Part shown: in pieces, positions 19,101 to 27,875 of the stretch | Layout: every line of letters starts with the position of its first letter | Position numbering within the stretch: position 1 is the first letter of the stretch | NCBI GenBank assembly: GCA_024233595.1 | Contig: JACKPK010000006.1 | Location: forward strand, 69,268 to 133,267 | Direction of reading: 5' to 3' | Length of the DNA stretch: 64,000 bases | From: Deltaproteobacteria bacterium | GTDB taxonomy: Bacteria; UBA10199; JADGCS01 | The notes under the pieces: model-generated | What the model was told of the DNA's origin: nothing | Seen by the model: only the letters and a program-made list of their open reading frames with translations | Database searches by the model: none | Program-made: the position numbers and the translations under genes

Positions 19101-19325
19101 AAAATCCTCTTTCTCTCGACTCAAACCCGCTTTGTTTTTCTCTTATATATATAAAGATTTCTGCAGCGCTGTCCTTACTCAAACTGATTGGCCGAGATCA
19201 ATGAGCTTTCTGAACATATTTTTTAAGTTATTGAATTTATTATGTTTTACTAAGAGATTTTATGACGAAGGTCCAAGCCCAAAAACAAGGAAGCCAAAAA
19301 GCAAAAAGCCTGTTGTTTTTTAATT

Positions 19326-19344
19326 GAAAACAATTATCAATTTC
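19326..19344 (+). promoter_or_regulatory. Fur-box-like operator
   Basis: GAAAACAATTATCAATTTC matches 13 of 19 positions of the classical Fur consensus (GATAATGATAATCATTATC), including the ATTATCA core. It lies 34 bases upstream of the small gene at 19379. AT-rich DNA gives such matches fairly often, so this is a candidate only. Confidence 0.4.
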
Positions 19345-19378
19345 ATTTATAATGAAGAGACAAATTGGAGGTCAGAAA

Positions 19379-19585
19379 ATGTGTTTCCCTGTTAATTTCA
19401 ATATGAGTAACGAGCAACAAGCCAACCGCATCACTTTGTGTGGCAAAGGCATGGTCCACATTCAGTGTGGCAGCACCACTCTGCACTTTTCACAAAAAGA
19501 TTTTGTGGAATTCATCAAGGCAGGCAGCCAAATCTGTCACGAGATTTACGCCCTGGAAGAAAGCCGCATTTTTAAAGCCGGATAA
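19379..19585 (+). CDS. Small conserved-looking protein behind a Fur-like box
   Basis: A 68-residue cytoplasmic protein of unrecognised family. The ATG at 19379 is placed by a strong GGAGG seven bases upstream; an in-frame ATG at 19352 has none. The chain has four cysteines (MCFPVNF, ITLCGKG, VHIQCGS, QICHEI) and a compact beta-then-helix layout (STTLHFSQKDFVEFIKAG). That is loosely like small iron-regulated or metal-binding proteins such as DUF6686-type ORFs; the comparison is inference. Together with the Fur-like site it suggests a role in metal response. The gene is convergent with the response-regulator operon, with only three bases between stop codons. Confidence 0.6.
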   Translation: MCFPVNFNMSNEQQANRITLCGKGMVHIQCGSTTLHFSQKDFVEFIKAGSQICHEIYALEESRIFKAG

Positions 19586-19588
19586 AAC

Positions 19589-19873
19589 TCAATTATTGTT
19601 ATCCATGAACTTTGGTTTTTTTGAGGTGATCACCCGGCCGCGACCATCAGGGCCCATGGCCTCTTCCGCTGCCGAAACAATCCCTTCAAAACACTCGCGC
19701 ATTTCTTCCAAGCATTGCTCACACAAGCGGCCCAATTCCTGCACCGACTCATCTGGCGGGTAGTGATTGTTCAAGTGAATGAAGGTTTCGACTGTGCTCA
19801 CACGATTGCGATAGTGATGAGCCCACTTGCGAATATCAGCACGCAAGTTGCTGAGTTGTTCGGAATCTTTCAT
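19589..19873 (-). CDS. Small helical protein with histidine-kinase-like phosphoacceptor motif, partner of the response regulator
   Basis: A 94-residue, mostly helical protein. Its start codon overlaps the stop of the upstream response-regulator gene (TAATG), so the two are translationally coupled. Residues 14-25 read DIRKWAHHYRNR, resembling the H-box of histidine kinases (HxxRN after a helix). A second predicted helix (SVQELGRLCEQCLEEMRECF) could complete a dimerisation hairpin. No ATP-binding domain follows. It could be a stand-alone phosphotransfer or antagonist protein for the adjacent regulator. The family was not recognised and the kinase relation is inference from a short motif. Confidence 0.6.
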   Translation of the reverse strand: MKDSEQLSNLRADIRKWAHHYRNRVSTVETFIHLNNHYPPDESVQELGRLCEQCLEEMRECFEGIVSAAEEAMGPDGRGRVITSKKPKFMDNNN

Positions 19874-21279
19874 TACTGTTCCATTCCTTTGATTGTGTAG
19901 TAGATTTTACTACGGCTCACATTCAATTCACGAGCCGCTTGCGTGATGTTGCCATTTTTGTTGTCAATCACATGCTGCACATACTGGCGTTCAACACGAG
20001 TCAAAAAGTCTTTTAAGTTTTCAGTCAGTTGATCGTTTGCCAATTGCGCAATGTCTTTAACAATTTGTGATCCCGCTGAATGACCATTGATCTCTGCTGG
20101 CACAGCTTCTCCTGAAGATTCCAAAAGCCATTTTGGCAAATCACTTTTTGTGATTTCGGCTCCTGGCGCCATGATCACCAAACTATGCACCAAGTTTTCG
20201 AGTTCACGAACATTGCCAGGCCAAGCATAGGATTTAAGAACAGTCATCGCACCTGAAGATAATGTGCGCTTTTGACCATTTGAGTAACGCTCTAAGAAAT
20301 GATTGATGAGCAACTCCACATCTTCCTTACGGTCTCGCAAAGCAGGAATACTCAAAGCCACCACACGCATGCGGTACAAGAGATCATGGCGGAAACGCCC
20401 GTCATTAGCCTCTTTCATCAAATCAACGTTGGCAGCCGCAATCACACGAAAATTAACTTTGATCGGACGCGCCCCACCCACACGGTAAAATTCTTTTTCT
20501 TGCAAGATACGCAACAACTTGGCCTGCATGTCTGGCTTGAGCAAATGAACTTCGTCTAAGAAAATATCGCCACCGCTGGCCAATTCAAATTTTCCAATAC
20601 GACGTTTTTGAGCGCCCGTAAAAGAACCTGCTTCGTGACCAAATAATTCAGACTCCATAAGATTTTCTGGAATGGCCGCGCAGTTCACCGCAATAAAAGG
20701 ACGCGCTGATTTACCCTCTTGACCATGAATGTAACGCGCCAAAAGCTCTTTACCTGTTCCGCTCTCACCTTGAATCACAACGTTAGCATCATGACCACGC
20801 AAGTAATTGGCTTGTTTGATGAGATCAGTAAAAACTTGTGAACGCCCCAAGAATGGTTTCTTTGAAATATTATCGTTTAAGTTTTCGACCAGAGCATCGT
20901 ACTGATCTTTGACATTACGGTTCTCTAAAACTTTTTCCAAAACAGCATGCAATTCATCGGGACGGATCGGCTTACACAAATACTCTGCCGCACCAAGCTT
21001 CATACACTCCACAATCACGTGCGGGTCACGACGACCAGAGAGCATGATCACATCGACCTCTGGTCTTTCTTTTTTGATTTCGCTCAAGACCTGCAAGCCA
21101 TCCTGTTGACCCAGATTGATATCCAGAATCACAACATCAATTTCTTTGTCAGCCAAAACCTCTTTGGCCTTGTCCAAACTCATTGCAGAGAACACCGCGT
21201 AATGTTGTCTGAATGCCGCTGTGAGCCCTTGAAGAAACACCACATCGTCGTCCACAAAAAGAATTTTATGATCTGCCAT
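19873..21279 (-). CDS. NtrC-family sigma-54-dependent response regulator
   Basis: Three-domain transcription activator of 468 residues. The receiver domain has the phosphoacceptor Asp53 in VVILDINLG and acidic residues in LFVDDD. The AAA+ domain has Walker A GESGTGKE near residue 170, the sigma-54 contact loop as GSFTGAQ (a Ser variant of GAFTGA), GDIFLDEVHLL and the R-finger region. The Fis-type HTH at the C-terminus reads NITQAARELNVSRSKIYYTI. Once phosphorylated it would open sigma-54 promoters. No histidine kinase gene is adjacent; instead a 94-residue histidine-motif protein is coupled downstream. Direct repeats about 200 bases upstream may be its own binding sites. Confidence 0.93.
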   Translation of the reverse strand: MADHKILFVDDDVVFLQGLTAAFRQHYAVFSAMSLDKAKEVLADKEIDVVILDINLGQQDGLQVLSEIKKERPEVDVIMLSGRRDPHVIVECMKLGAAEYLCKPIRPDELHAVLEKVLENRNVKDQYDALVENLNDNISKKPFLGRSQVFTDLIKQANYLRGHDANVVIQGESGTGKELLARYIHGQEGKSARPFIAVNCAAIPENLMESELFGHEAGSFTGAQKRRIGKFELASGGDIFLDEVHLLKPDMQAKLLRILQEKEFYRVGGARPIKVNFRVIAAANVDLMKEANDGRFRHDLLYRMRVVALSIPALRDRKEDVELLINHFLERYSNGQKRTLSSGAMTVLKSYAWPGNVRELENLVHSLVIMAPGAEITKSDLPKWLLESSGEAVPAEINGHSAGSQIVKDIAQLANDQLTENLKDFLTRVERQYVQHVIDNKNGNITQAARELNVSRSKIYYTIKGMEQ

Positions 21280-21473
21280 AAACTCATCCCTTATTTGTAT
21301 AATTTAGAAAATTTCGGCGACCAGACACGCGCAGTGCCCTTGATCACTCTCTCAGTTGCCAAGTAAAGCAAGGTCCCTGCCAAAACTCTTATATTTAAAA
21401 AGTCTTGGTTTTTAGGTACTTACTCATATTCTCTTGTGGGGCTCACTTTATTGTCGGATATCTACGACAAAAG

Positions 21474-21504
21474 TTGTCAAATTTCTTGAACAATTGTCAA
21501 ATTT
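21474..21504. promoter_or_regulatory. Direct repeat TTGTCAAATTT, 20-bp period
   Basis: TTGTCAAATTT occurs at 21474-21484 and again at 21494-21504, two helical turns apart, about 200 bases upstream of the NtrC-type gene. This is the usual position and spacing of an upstream activator site. Function is inferred. Confidence 0.35.
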
Positions 21505-21529
21505 TTTAGACGAATGCGTCGCTCAGCAT

Positions 21530-21574
21530 AAAAAAATCCCTAAAACCGTCCAAATTTTAGACAGTTTTAGGGAT
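21530..21574 (-). terminator. Rho-independent terminator of the secreted-protein gene at 21637
   Basis: ATCCCTAAAAC and GTTTTAGGGAT form an 11-bp stem. On the minus strand the stem is followed by TTTTTT. It lies about 60 bases downstream of the stop of the gene at 21637-22008. Confidence 0.75.
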
Positions 21575-21636
21575 TCGCGAAGAGCTCTTTGTGCAAAAAA
21601 GACAATAAAACCTGATTATTTAACAGATTTATGAAT

Positions 21637-22008
21637 TCATTGTGATTCACTTCCAGCGGAGCCAGCACAGCTGATTTCCCCAGTGATGGATTGAAAGACC
21701 TCTTTGCCTGGTTCGCGAAATTGCAATTTGTACCCGACAAAGCCACCCTGTGAGTTCAAATCAAGTGAGTAGCGGCCACCTTTAAACGCGCTAAGGTCTC
21801 GCTCAAAATTCTTACCGGCTTTTTTTCTCTCTATTATATAAGAGCCGTATTCGTAATCATGACTCAAAATGATTGTCACAAGAAAGCCATGCTCTCCACC
21901 TGGCTCACAAGAAACCTCATCAACAGGTGGGATCGCCGCGTTCGCAAAAGACAACAACACAAAAAAACTCATAAGCGCTGTGAGTGTAAAAAATTTAATT
22001 TTATTCAT
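21637..22008 (-). CDS. Small secreted protein, unknown
   Basis: A 123-residue protein with a clear signal peptide (MNKIKFFTLTALMSFFVLLS then FANA|AIPP). The ATG at 22008 has AAGGAA upstream; the frame is open 16 codons further without a better start. The mature part has two cysteines (SCEPGG, ISCAGS) that could form a disulphide, and alternating beta-like segments (HGFLVTIILSHDYEYGSYII, GFVGYKLQFREPGKEVF) of Ig/fibronectin-like character. It is probably periplasmic. It has its own terminator and is divergent from the envelope genes at 22249. Confidence 0.7.
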   Translation of the reverse strand: MNKIKFFTLTALMSFFVLLSFANAAIPPVDEVSCEPGGEHGFLVTIILSHDYEYGSYIIERKKAGKNFERDLSAFKGGRYSLDLNSQGGFVGYKLQFREPGKEVFQSITGEISCAGSAGSESQ

Positions 22009-22248
22009 ATTCGTGATTCCTTTCTTAATCGTCTTCATTGGCTCTCTTATAATCAACGGCTCTGATCAAGAAAATGTTCTTTCTGTAAAACTTCTCAAAC
22101 ACACAGTGATCAACTGTTTAAACAATCACACAAATTGCAAAACACACAGCAATCAAGTCTCCGAGCGCAAACTCTAGAAAACACTCACTAAAATAGAACG
22201 CCAAGGTTTTGGCACAGGCTTTGCTCTAAAGCGAACCGGAGGATTGGT

Positions 22249-23532
22249 ATGACGACATTATTTATCAAAAAAGCCATCAGCAATATTTTAATCATCACGT
22301 TCTTTTGGGCAAGCTTGCCTGTTAAAAGCGCGTTTGCCAAAACAAGCAAACGTCTTGCGCTTGTTGAAGTGCAACCTGATACAAAATCACCGCACGCAAA
22401 CCTGCGCTATAAAATTTTAACTTACCTTGGTAAGAAAAAAGATTTTGAGCTTGTTCCAGAAGATCAACTGGCCGCTGCCTTTCTTGAAAACCGCTTGAAC
22501 CGCGAGCTCATGACACAAGGCGATTTGCTGCTACACGAAGCTGAAGATCTTTTTAGCGCTTTTAAAGTCAATAAAGCACAAGAGTTTGCTGTGATGGCCA
22601 TAGAGGAACTTAAAAACCACCCTGGGATTTTAGGCTCCTTGCAAAAAGCGTATTTATTACAAACCCAAATTTCTTGGGAACTGAATCAAGACAAAGCCGC
22701 CAATCAAGCGCTTAGAAAAGCAGTGCAAATAAACTTAAGTGCCGAAACTCTTGATGGCGCATCTATTTCCCCTAAACTCAAAAAAGAATACGAAAAGATG
22801 CGTAACGCTTACCTGAATCAAATCGCCGCAAAAAAAATGACGATTCAGCTAAAGGACAACTCAGTACAACCCATTTATGTTAACGGCATGTTCCGTGGCA
22901 TTGGGCCGCGCGTTGAAATCATGGTTGATCCAAGCCAAGTTCAGTTCATCCAAGCCGGCACCAATATCAAACAACAAATTGAATCCACAGACAAACGCGA
23001 GATTGTGATCAATGCATCCAATGCCAAAAAGAACAACGCACTGGGTTTTGATTTGATTAAACCTCATGAGCTTGTGCAACGAGCGCAAATCATCGGACGA
23101 CAAGTCGGTGCCGATTGGGTCGCTCTTTTGAATACACCTAAAAATCGTGGAGAACACGAATCCACTCTGCAAGTGATTAACGTTGCCGATGGCACTGTAT
23201 CCAAAGAAATTTCAGAAATGCTCATTAAGAAAAAACAATCAGAAGAACTCTTTGCTAATAAAGTGAGCTCCTTTGTTTCTTCTCTAAATGCCTCTGATTT
23301 TAACCAGCTCCAAAACACCGTGCAAACCGCCACAAACACAACAGGAAAAACCATCAAGAAAAAATCCAAAGCCGGAATTTATGTTGGCATTGGCCTTGCC
23401 GTTGTGGCTGCCGGCGCAGCAGCGGCCTTTGCCCTTGGTGGAGGCGGCGGTGGCGGTGGTTCGTCCTCATCAGGACCAAGTACCGTGAGCACAAGTTTAT
23501 CCGGACCAGTCCCCAGTGGACCCAGCAACTAA
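22249..23532 (+). CDS. Envelope protein with C-terminal membrane anchor and Gly/Ser tail
   Basis: A 427-residue exported protein of unrecognised family. An N-terminal signal peptide (ISNILIITFFWASLPVKSAFA) is followed by a helical, TPR-like half (EDLFSAFKVNKAQEFAVMAI and repeats). Next comes a PEGA-like beta segment (QPIYVNGMFRGIGPRVEIMV), an alpha/beta domain (RQVGADWVALLN ... LQVINVADGTVSKEIS) like those of lipoproteins that report or assemble secretion machinery, one membrane helix (IYVGIGLAVVAAGAAAAFAL) and a Gly8-Ser4 tail. The next lipoprotein gene starts 26 bases on with its own AGGAG, so the two form an operon. GAGG precedes the ATG. Confidence 0.7.
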   Translation: MTTLFIKKAISNILIITFFWASLPVKSAFAKTSKRLALVEVQPDTKSPHANLRYKILTYLGKKKDFELVPEDQLAAAFLENRLNRELMTQGDLLLHEAEDLFSAFKVNKAQEFAVMAIEELKNHPGILGSLQKAYLLQTQISWELNQDKAANQALRKAVQINLSAETLDGASISPKLKKEYEKMRNAYLNQIAAKKMTIQLKDNSVQPIYVNGMFRGIGPRVEIMVDPSQVQFIQAGTNIKQQIESTDKREIVINASNAKKNNALGFDLIKPHELVQRAQIIGRQVGADWVALLNTPKNRGEHESTLQVINVADGTVSKEISEMLIKKKQSEELFANKVSSFVSSLNASDFNQLQNTVQTATNTTGKTIKKKSKAGIYVGIGLAVVAAGAAAAFALGGGGGGGGSSSSGPSTVSTSLSGPVPSGPSN

Positions 23533-23558
23533 ATTTATAAAATTTTTAGGAGATAAAA

Positions 23559-25778
23559 ATGGAACGCAAACAAACACGACTAACACTCTTAGTTCTTTTC
23601 ACAATGATCTTGGCCACAGCCTGTTCCGGGGGAACAAGCTCACAAAAAAATCCTGTTAATCAGCCAGTGGCTCATTCAGGAATCGCACTGCCAGCTTATC
23701 TGACGGGCCTCAACGAAAGTGATATTTCGGCTCGCCTAGAGGTGTACAATAGCATTGGCGAATTGATTCACTCTGAAGAATTAGAAATCAACAACACTTC
23801 GGTGAGTTCCGGTAACTTTGATTTAGACAACAACGGTTTGTATACTTTTGTTGTGGCCTTTTACACCACAAGCGGTGACACCGAAGTTGCTCTTTGCTAC
23901 GCACTCATTAATAAAACGGTCACAGCTAAAAACCCAAGCATCTCTTTTTCGGAAGAGGATGTGATTTACCAAAATAATTCCAGCGGCGAATTTATTTCTT
24001 CATCGATCAATCTGGGTCTTTATTCTGTTCCAAACCTCGACCGCGATGGCGATGGTGTCTCGAACCTTTTTGAAATCATCGAAGGCAATGACCCTTTGGT
24101 CGCCAACCAAACCGACAACAACGATGACACTGATACAGGCTCTGATGAAGAAGTGGATCCCGATGCCGTAAGCATTGAATCTTTTAAAGCCACGCGCACA
24201 GCGATTCAATCTGGAGAAACCACCACCTTGTCATGGAAAGCAAGCAACTACAATTCTCTGAACATCACCCCAGATGTAGGTGACGTCACCGATTTAACAA
24301 GCATCGCTTTGTTTCCAAGTAAAACCACCACCTATGTTTTGCTTGCCACAAAAGATGAGCAAAGTTCATCAGCAGAAGTCACAATCTCGGTGAACCACTC
24401 TCCTGTTTTTGTAAAACACCTCACTTCGCAGGCTTTGCACAATGCCGCAGAGGGTTCTCTGCTTTCTTGGAGTTCTTCTGATTCTGACAGCGACACTGTC
24501 ACAGCAACAATTAAATTTTACGACACCAAAACTTGCACCTGTGATAACGCAGCCAATTGTTTTGAAAGCAACACGACCGATTCTGAATACATGGTGGATG
24601 GATTGAGTGTTCTCAAAGACTACTCTTATTCCCTAAGCCTAGATGATGGCAAAGGCGGCAGCGATGAAAGCCCTTGCTTTGCTTTCACCACAGGCATTGA
24701 TCAACTGGCGGCTTGGTGGCGTTTTGATGATGAAGGCGAAAGTGAAACAGCAGATGTTTCTGAAAACGCAAACACACTCACCTTAGCTGCCACAAGTGGT
24801 GACCTGCCTGTTTACAGCAGTGGCATCAAAGGACAAGCCATTGAACTCAGTGGCACAAACTACTTGGGCGCTGTCGACAACGATTCACTGGACTTGGGCA
24901 CAAGCGACTTCACTTTGAGTTTCTTTTTCCTTGCTCCCGAAGAAAGTTCGGATCACACAATTTTCTACAAAAAAGGTGGCTCTGCTAATGCCGCTGGATT
25001 TGAAGTGTACCAGAGCAACGATAACGACGGCATGCGTTCTCGCATTGCTAATGGCACCAACAACATCGCCATAACATCGTCGCATTCAGATCTTGATGAT
25101 AACAATTGGCATCATGTTGTCATCACTCGCCAAGATCAGCAATACTCAACCTACATTGATGGGCAGCTTTCAAATCAATACTCATTTTTAGAAAGCATGA
25201 ACCTTGATAACAGCAACAACCTCACCATTGGAAGCAATGGCTCTAATTACTTTCAAGGTTCACTCGATGAGATTGTGTTAACTAAGTCTGCAATGAGTGC
25301 AGCACAAGTTCTTGCTCTCTGTGAAGAAGGTTTAGGAAGCACAAGTTGTGGCGCAAAAAATAATCAGCCCACAGCCTTATCGCCCATTCATGGATGGACT
25401 TATCAGTACAACCGCGTGAACCTGACTTGGCAAGAATCCAGCGATGGCGCAAGCTACTACGAAGTTTGTTGGCAACGAGCGACCACAAACCCTTTTGCAG
25501 ATGAAGAAACCATGACTTGCGAAAATTCAGCCAGCACAACAGAACCTTATGTGACGCTAGACGAAGACCAATTGCGTCTTCCTGAAACCAGCGACACATA
25601 CTGGTGGCATGTACGCGCGTGTTCTATCGGTAGTGATGACAGCATCAGCTGTTCCTCTTACTCCGAACCTCGCTCGTTTAAAATTCAAAATAAACTGCAA
25701 GCGTGGTGGCGCTTTGATTCTAAAACGGAAGCGTGTTTTGACTTGAGCGACTTCAACAACGATGGTTTTCACAGGTGA
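23559..25778 (+). CDS. LamG-domain surface lipoprotein (3' end damaged)
   Basis: Lipoprotein signal with lipobox LATAC near residue 22. It is followed by an extracellular N-terminal part, a calcium-binding thrombospondin-3-like stretch (DRDGDGVSNLFEI, then Asp/Asn-rich TDNNDDTDTGSDEE), an Ig-like segment, and a laminin-G/concanavalin-like domain (LAAWWRFDDEGESETADVSE to FQGSLDEIVLTKSAMSA, about residues 385-585). A fibronectin-III-like segment (TALSPIHGWTYQYNRVNLTW) comes next, then the start of a second LamG repeat (LQAWWRFDSKTEACFDLSDF). The frame is lost at 25778 in mid-domain. Likely a surface adhesin or sugar-binding protein. AGGAG precedes the ATG. Confidence 0.85.
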   Translation: MERKQTRLTLLVLFTMILATACSGGTSSQKNPVNQPVAHSGIALPAYLTGLNESDISARLEVYNSIGELIHSEELEINNTSVSSGNFDLDNNGLYTFVVAFYTTSGDTEVALCYALINKTVTAKNPSISFSEEDVIYQNNSSGEFISSSINLGLYSVPNLDRDGDGVSNLFEIIEGNDPLVANQTDNNDDTDTGSDEEVDPDAVSIESFKATRTAIQSGETTTLSWKASNYNSLNITPDVGDVTDLTSIALFPSKTTTYVLLATKDEQSSSAEVTISVNHSPVFVKHLTSQALHNAAEGSLLSWSSSDSDSDTVTATIKFYDTKTCTCDNAANCFESNTTDSEYMVDGLSVLKDYSYSLSLDDGKGGSDESPCFAFTTGIDQLAAWWRFDDEGESETADVSENANTLTLAATSGDLPVYSSGIKGQAIELSGTNYLGAVDNDSLDLGTSDFTLSFFFLAPEESSDHTIFYKKGGSANAAGFEVYQSNDNDGMRSRIANGTNNIAITSSHSDLDDNNWHHVVITRQDQQYSTYIDGQLSNQYSFLESMNLDNSNNLTIGSNGSNYFQGSLDEIVLTKSAMSAAQVLALCEEGLGSTSCGAKNNQPTALSPIHGWTYQYNRVNLTWQESSDGASYYEVCWQRATTNPFADEETMTCENSASTTEPYVTLDEDQLRLPETSDTYWWHVRACSIGSDDSISCSSYSEPRSFKIQNKLQAWWRFDSKTEACFDLSDFNNDGFHR

Positions 25779-26400
25779 TCGCTCCTCTTTGGGCCGATGA
25801 TTTAGACTGCCTTTTAGAAACTCTTGCTTGGATTTTGATGGCGCCAATGACTGCGCAAGTCTACGATGCTGACGCTTTGGTTGGGCACCGGTGATTTTAG
25901 TTTATCACTTTGGGTGCGTTCAATTATCTCACTGGAAGACTTTTTGCATAGAATCATCATCAACAAACAAAATGAAGGTAGCAATGCAGGGTTCACCATC
26001 AAACAAGTTTATGGCAGCCTAAATTGTATGCCAAAATCTCAGATGGCATTGAAGCACTTCACTGATTTCAGATGAAGGCTACCTTCTAAACGACACTCTT
26101 TGTATCATATTTTTATTGGTCAGAAATGGTGAAACTCTTAGTTTTTACTTAGATGGTCAACTCCTTGCGACACAATAGGAGGCAACCATCAACGTGCATC
26201 TGGCTCATCCCTTTTACTTTGGTGGACCAAAGAGAATACAGCAGGGTATCACGCTGGTATCATAGGTAACTTACCAGATGATGTGAGCATTCTGGAATCA
26301 CTCATCACAGAACCACAACTCATAGCGGAAACAATCTGCTGTTTATAACAGTCACAGCGAATCAGATATTTTGCAGAAGGTACAGATTACTGCCAACAAT
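25779..26400 (+). pseudogene. Out-of-frame remainder of the LamG lipoprotein
   Basis: The second LamG domain continues in shifting frames: FDGANDC, then LGTGDFSLSLWVRSIISLED, NKQNEGSNAGFTIKQVYG, later YHAGIIGNLPDDVSILESLI. The order matches the first LamG domain (DNDSLDLGTSDFTLSFFF ... GSLDEIVL). At least four indels are needed. The intact protein would be about 940 residues. Damage stops just before the hisD stop codon at 26441. Confidence 0.7.
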
Positions 26401-26440
26401 AAACAGACACTAAAAGATCCGTCTTAAAGATCTTTTAATC

Positions 26441-27715
26441 TCATTTTTCGATGGCATTTGCATGAGCGGTCAACCCTTCTAGCTGAGCAATGCGAGAAGC
26501 GGTTGGCCCCAATTTTTTAAGAGCCTTGGGACCAAACTTAACCACCGGAATGGTTTTTTGAAAATTGCTCACGCGCAATGCCGAGAAGTAACGAGCCGAA
26601 CCATGCGTTGGCAACACATGCGATGGTCCCGCAATGTAATCACCAACAGCTTCTGGTGTGTGTTCGCCCAAGAAAACCGTGCCCACGTGACGAATCTTCG
26701 GCAAGATTTTTTCAGGTTCTGCCGTGCAGATTTGCAAATGCTCTGGAGCCAATTCGTTGATCAAATCCAAAGCTTCTTTCATGCTGCGCACCAAAACAAT
26801 CAGGCCACGCTTTTTAATGGACTCGTTGGCAATTGGTTTGCGCTTAAGACGAAGAACCTGCTTACGCACTTCGCCTTCCACACGGATCGCGTAGTTGGAA
26901 TTTGTGGTGATCAATAAAGTGCTGGCAAGTTCATCGTGCTCTGCTTGGCTCAACAAGTCGCTGGCCACATAAGCAGGCTTCACAGTGCCATCGCCCAAAA
27001 TCACAAGCTCAGAAGGACCTGCCACCATGTCGATGTCAACATCGCCGTAAACCAATTTTTTAGCCCACGAAACATAGATGTTACCAGGACCCACAATTTT
27101 ATCGACCTTGGGTACTGTTTTGGTGCCATAAGCCATGGCCGCAATTGCTTGCGCGCCACCAATTTTGTAAATGCCTTTTACTCCGGCAATGTGCGCCGCA
27201 ACCAAAATCGCAGGATTGTATTCTCCACCTGTCCATGGCGTGCACATGTTGATTTCATCAACACCAGCCACTTTTGCAGGGATCGCACTCATCAAAACAC
27301 TAGACGGGTAACTGGCCTTGCCACCAGGAACGTAAATCCCAACACGCTCCAAGGGATAGGTTATGACTTTTAAATCGACGTCTGCTTTTTTGTAGCTGAG
27401 CTTCTCTGTTTTTTCGTGCTTGTAAAAATCTTCAATACGTCCAGCCGCTTCTTCCAAAGCCTTAATGTCTTCTTTATCGACTTCTTTAAGAGCCGCGTTG
27501 ATTTCTTTGCTACTGACTTCCATGAGCTTGTTGCTCAAATCAAAAGAGTCATACTTAACAGTGTATTTCACCAAAGCTTGATCACCAATGCGTTTGATAT
27601 CGTCTAAAATATCGGCCACAATTTTTTGCACGCCTTCAGAAACTTCAAACTGGCGCTTAAAAACCTTGCCAAAATCGTAGCGAAAATTGCGATCAGTGGT
27701 TCTCAATATTTTCAT
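26441..27715 (-). CDS. hisD: Histidinol dehydrogenase
   Basis: Zinc enzyme that oxidises L-histidinol to histidine in two NAD-dependent steps. 424 residues, normal length. Hallmarks are YVPGGKASYPSSVLMSAIPA, KIVGPGNIYVSWAK, DMVAGPSELVILGD, SQAEHDELA, APEHLQ (catalytic Glu/His region) and GPSHVLPTHGSARYFSAL. The ATG at 27715 has AGGAA upstream. It is last in a long minus-strand run after murA, as in several Deltaproteobacteria. A 160-base gap with a hairpin (27835-27862) separates it from murA, so it may have its own promoter. No other his genes are in the window. Confidence 0.97.
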   Translation of the reverse strand: MKILRTTDRNFRYDFGKVFKRQFEVSEGVQKIVADILDDIKRIGDQALVKYTVKYDSFDLSNKLMEVSSKEINAALKEVDKEDIKALEEAAGRIEDFYKHEKTEKLSYKKADVDLKVITYPLERVGIYVPGGKASYPSSVLMSAIPAKVAGVDEINMCTPWTGGEYNPAILVAAHIAGVKGIYKIGGAQAIAAMAYGTKTVPKVDKIVGPGNIYVSWAKKLVYGDVDIDMVAGPSELVILGDGTVKPAYVASDLLSQAEHDELASTLLITTNSNYAIRVEGEVRKQVLRLKRKPIANESIKKRGLIVLVRSMKEALDLINELAPEHLQICTAEPEKILPKIRHVGTVFLGEHTPEAVGDYIAGPSHVLPTHGSARYFSALRVSNFQKTIPVVKFGPKALKKLGPTASRIAQLEGLTAHANAIEK

Positions 27716-27875
27716 AAGAAATTCCTGCTCTTTGTGATCAAAGTCTAAAAACTTAAATTATTTTATGCACTTGAGGTTATATCCCCGTTTTGAGGGAAAT
27801 AGCCGTCCAATGGGTGGGCTTAAATAGTCGGTTTATCCACAAATGTCTAAGAGTTTGTGGATTTTTTAATGATCT

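Noticed and set aside
21280..21370. Possible sigma-54 promoter (TTGGCA on the minus strand near 21358) before the NtrC-type gene
   Set aside because: The required -12 TTGC(A/T) at correct spacing is missing.
25779..26400. Separate small plus-strand gene at 25866-26075
   Set aside because: Its sequence continues the second LamG domain of the upstream lipoprotein in another frame.
27835..27868. Hairpin ATCCACAAA/TTTGTGGAT with T-run between murA and hisD
   Set aside because: The T-run is on the plus strand while both genes are on the minus strand, so it is not their terminator; kept only as a remark in the hisD entry.
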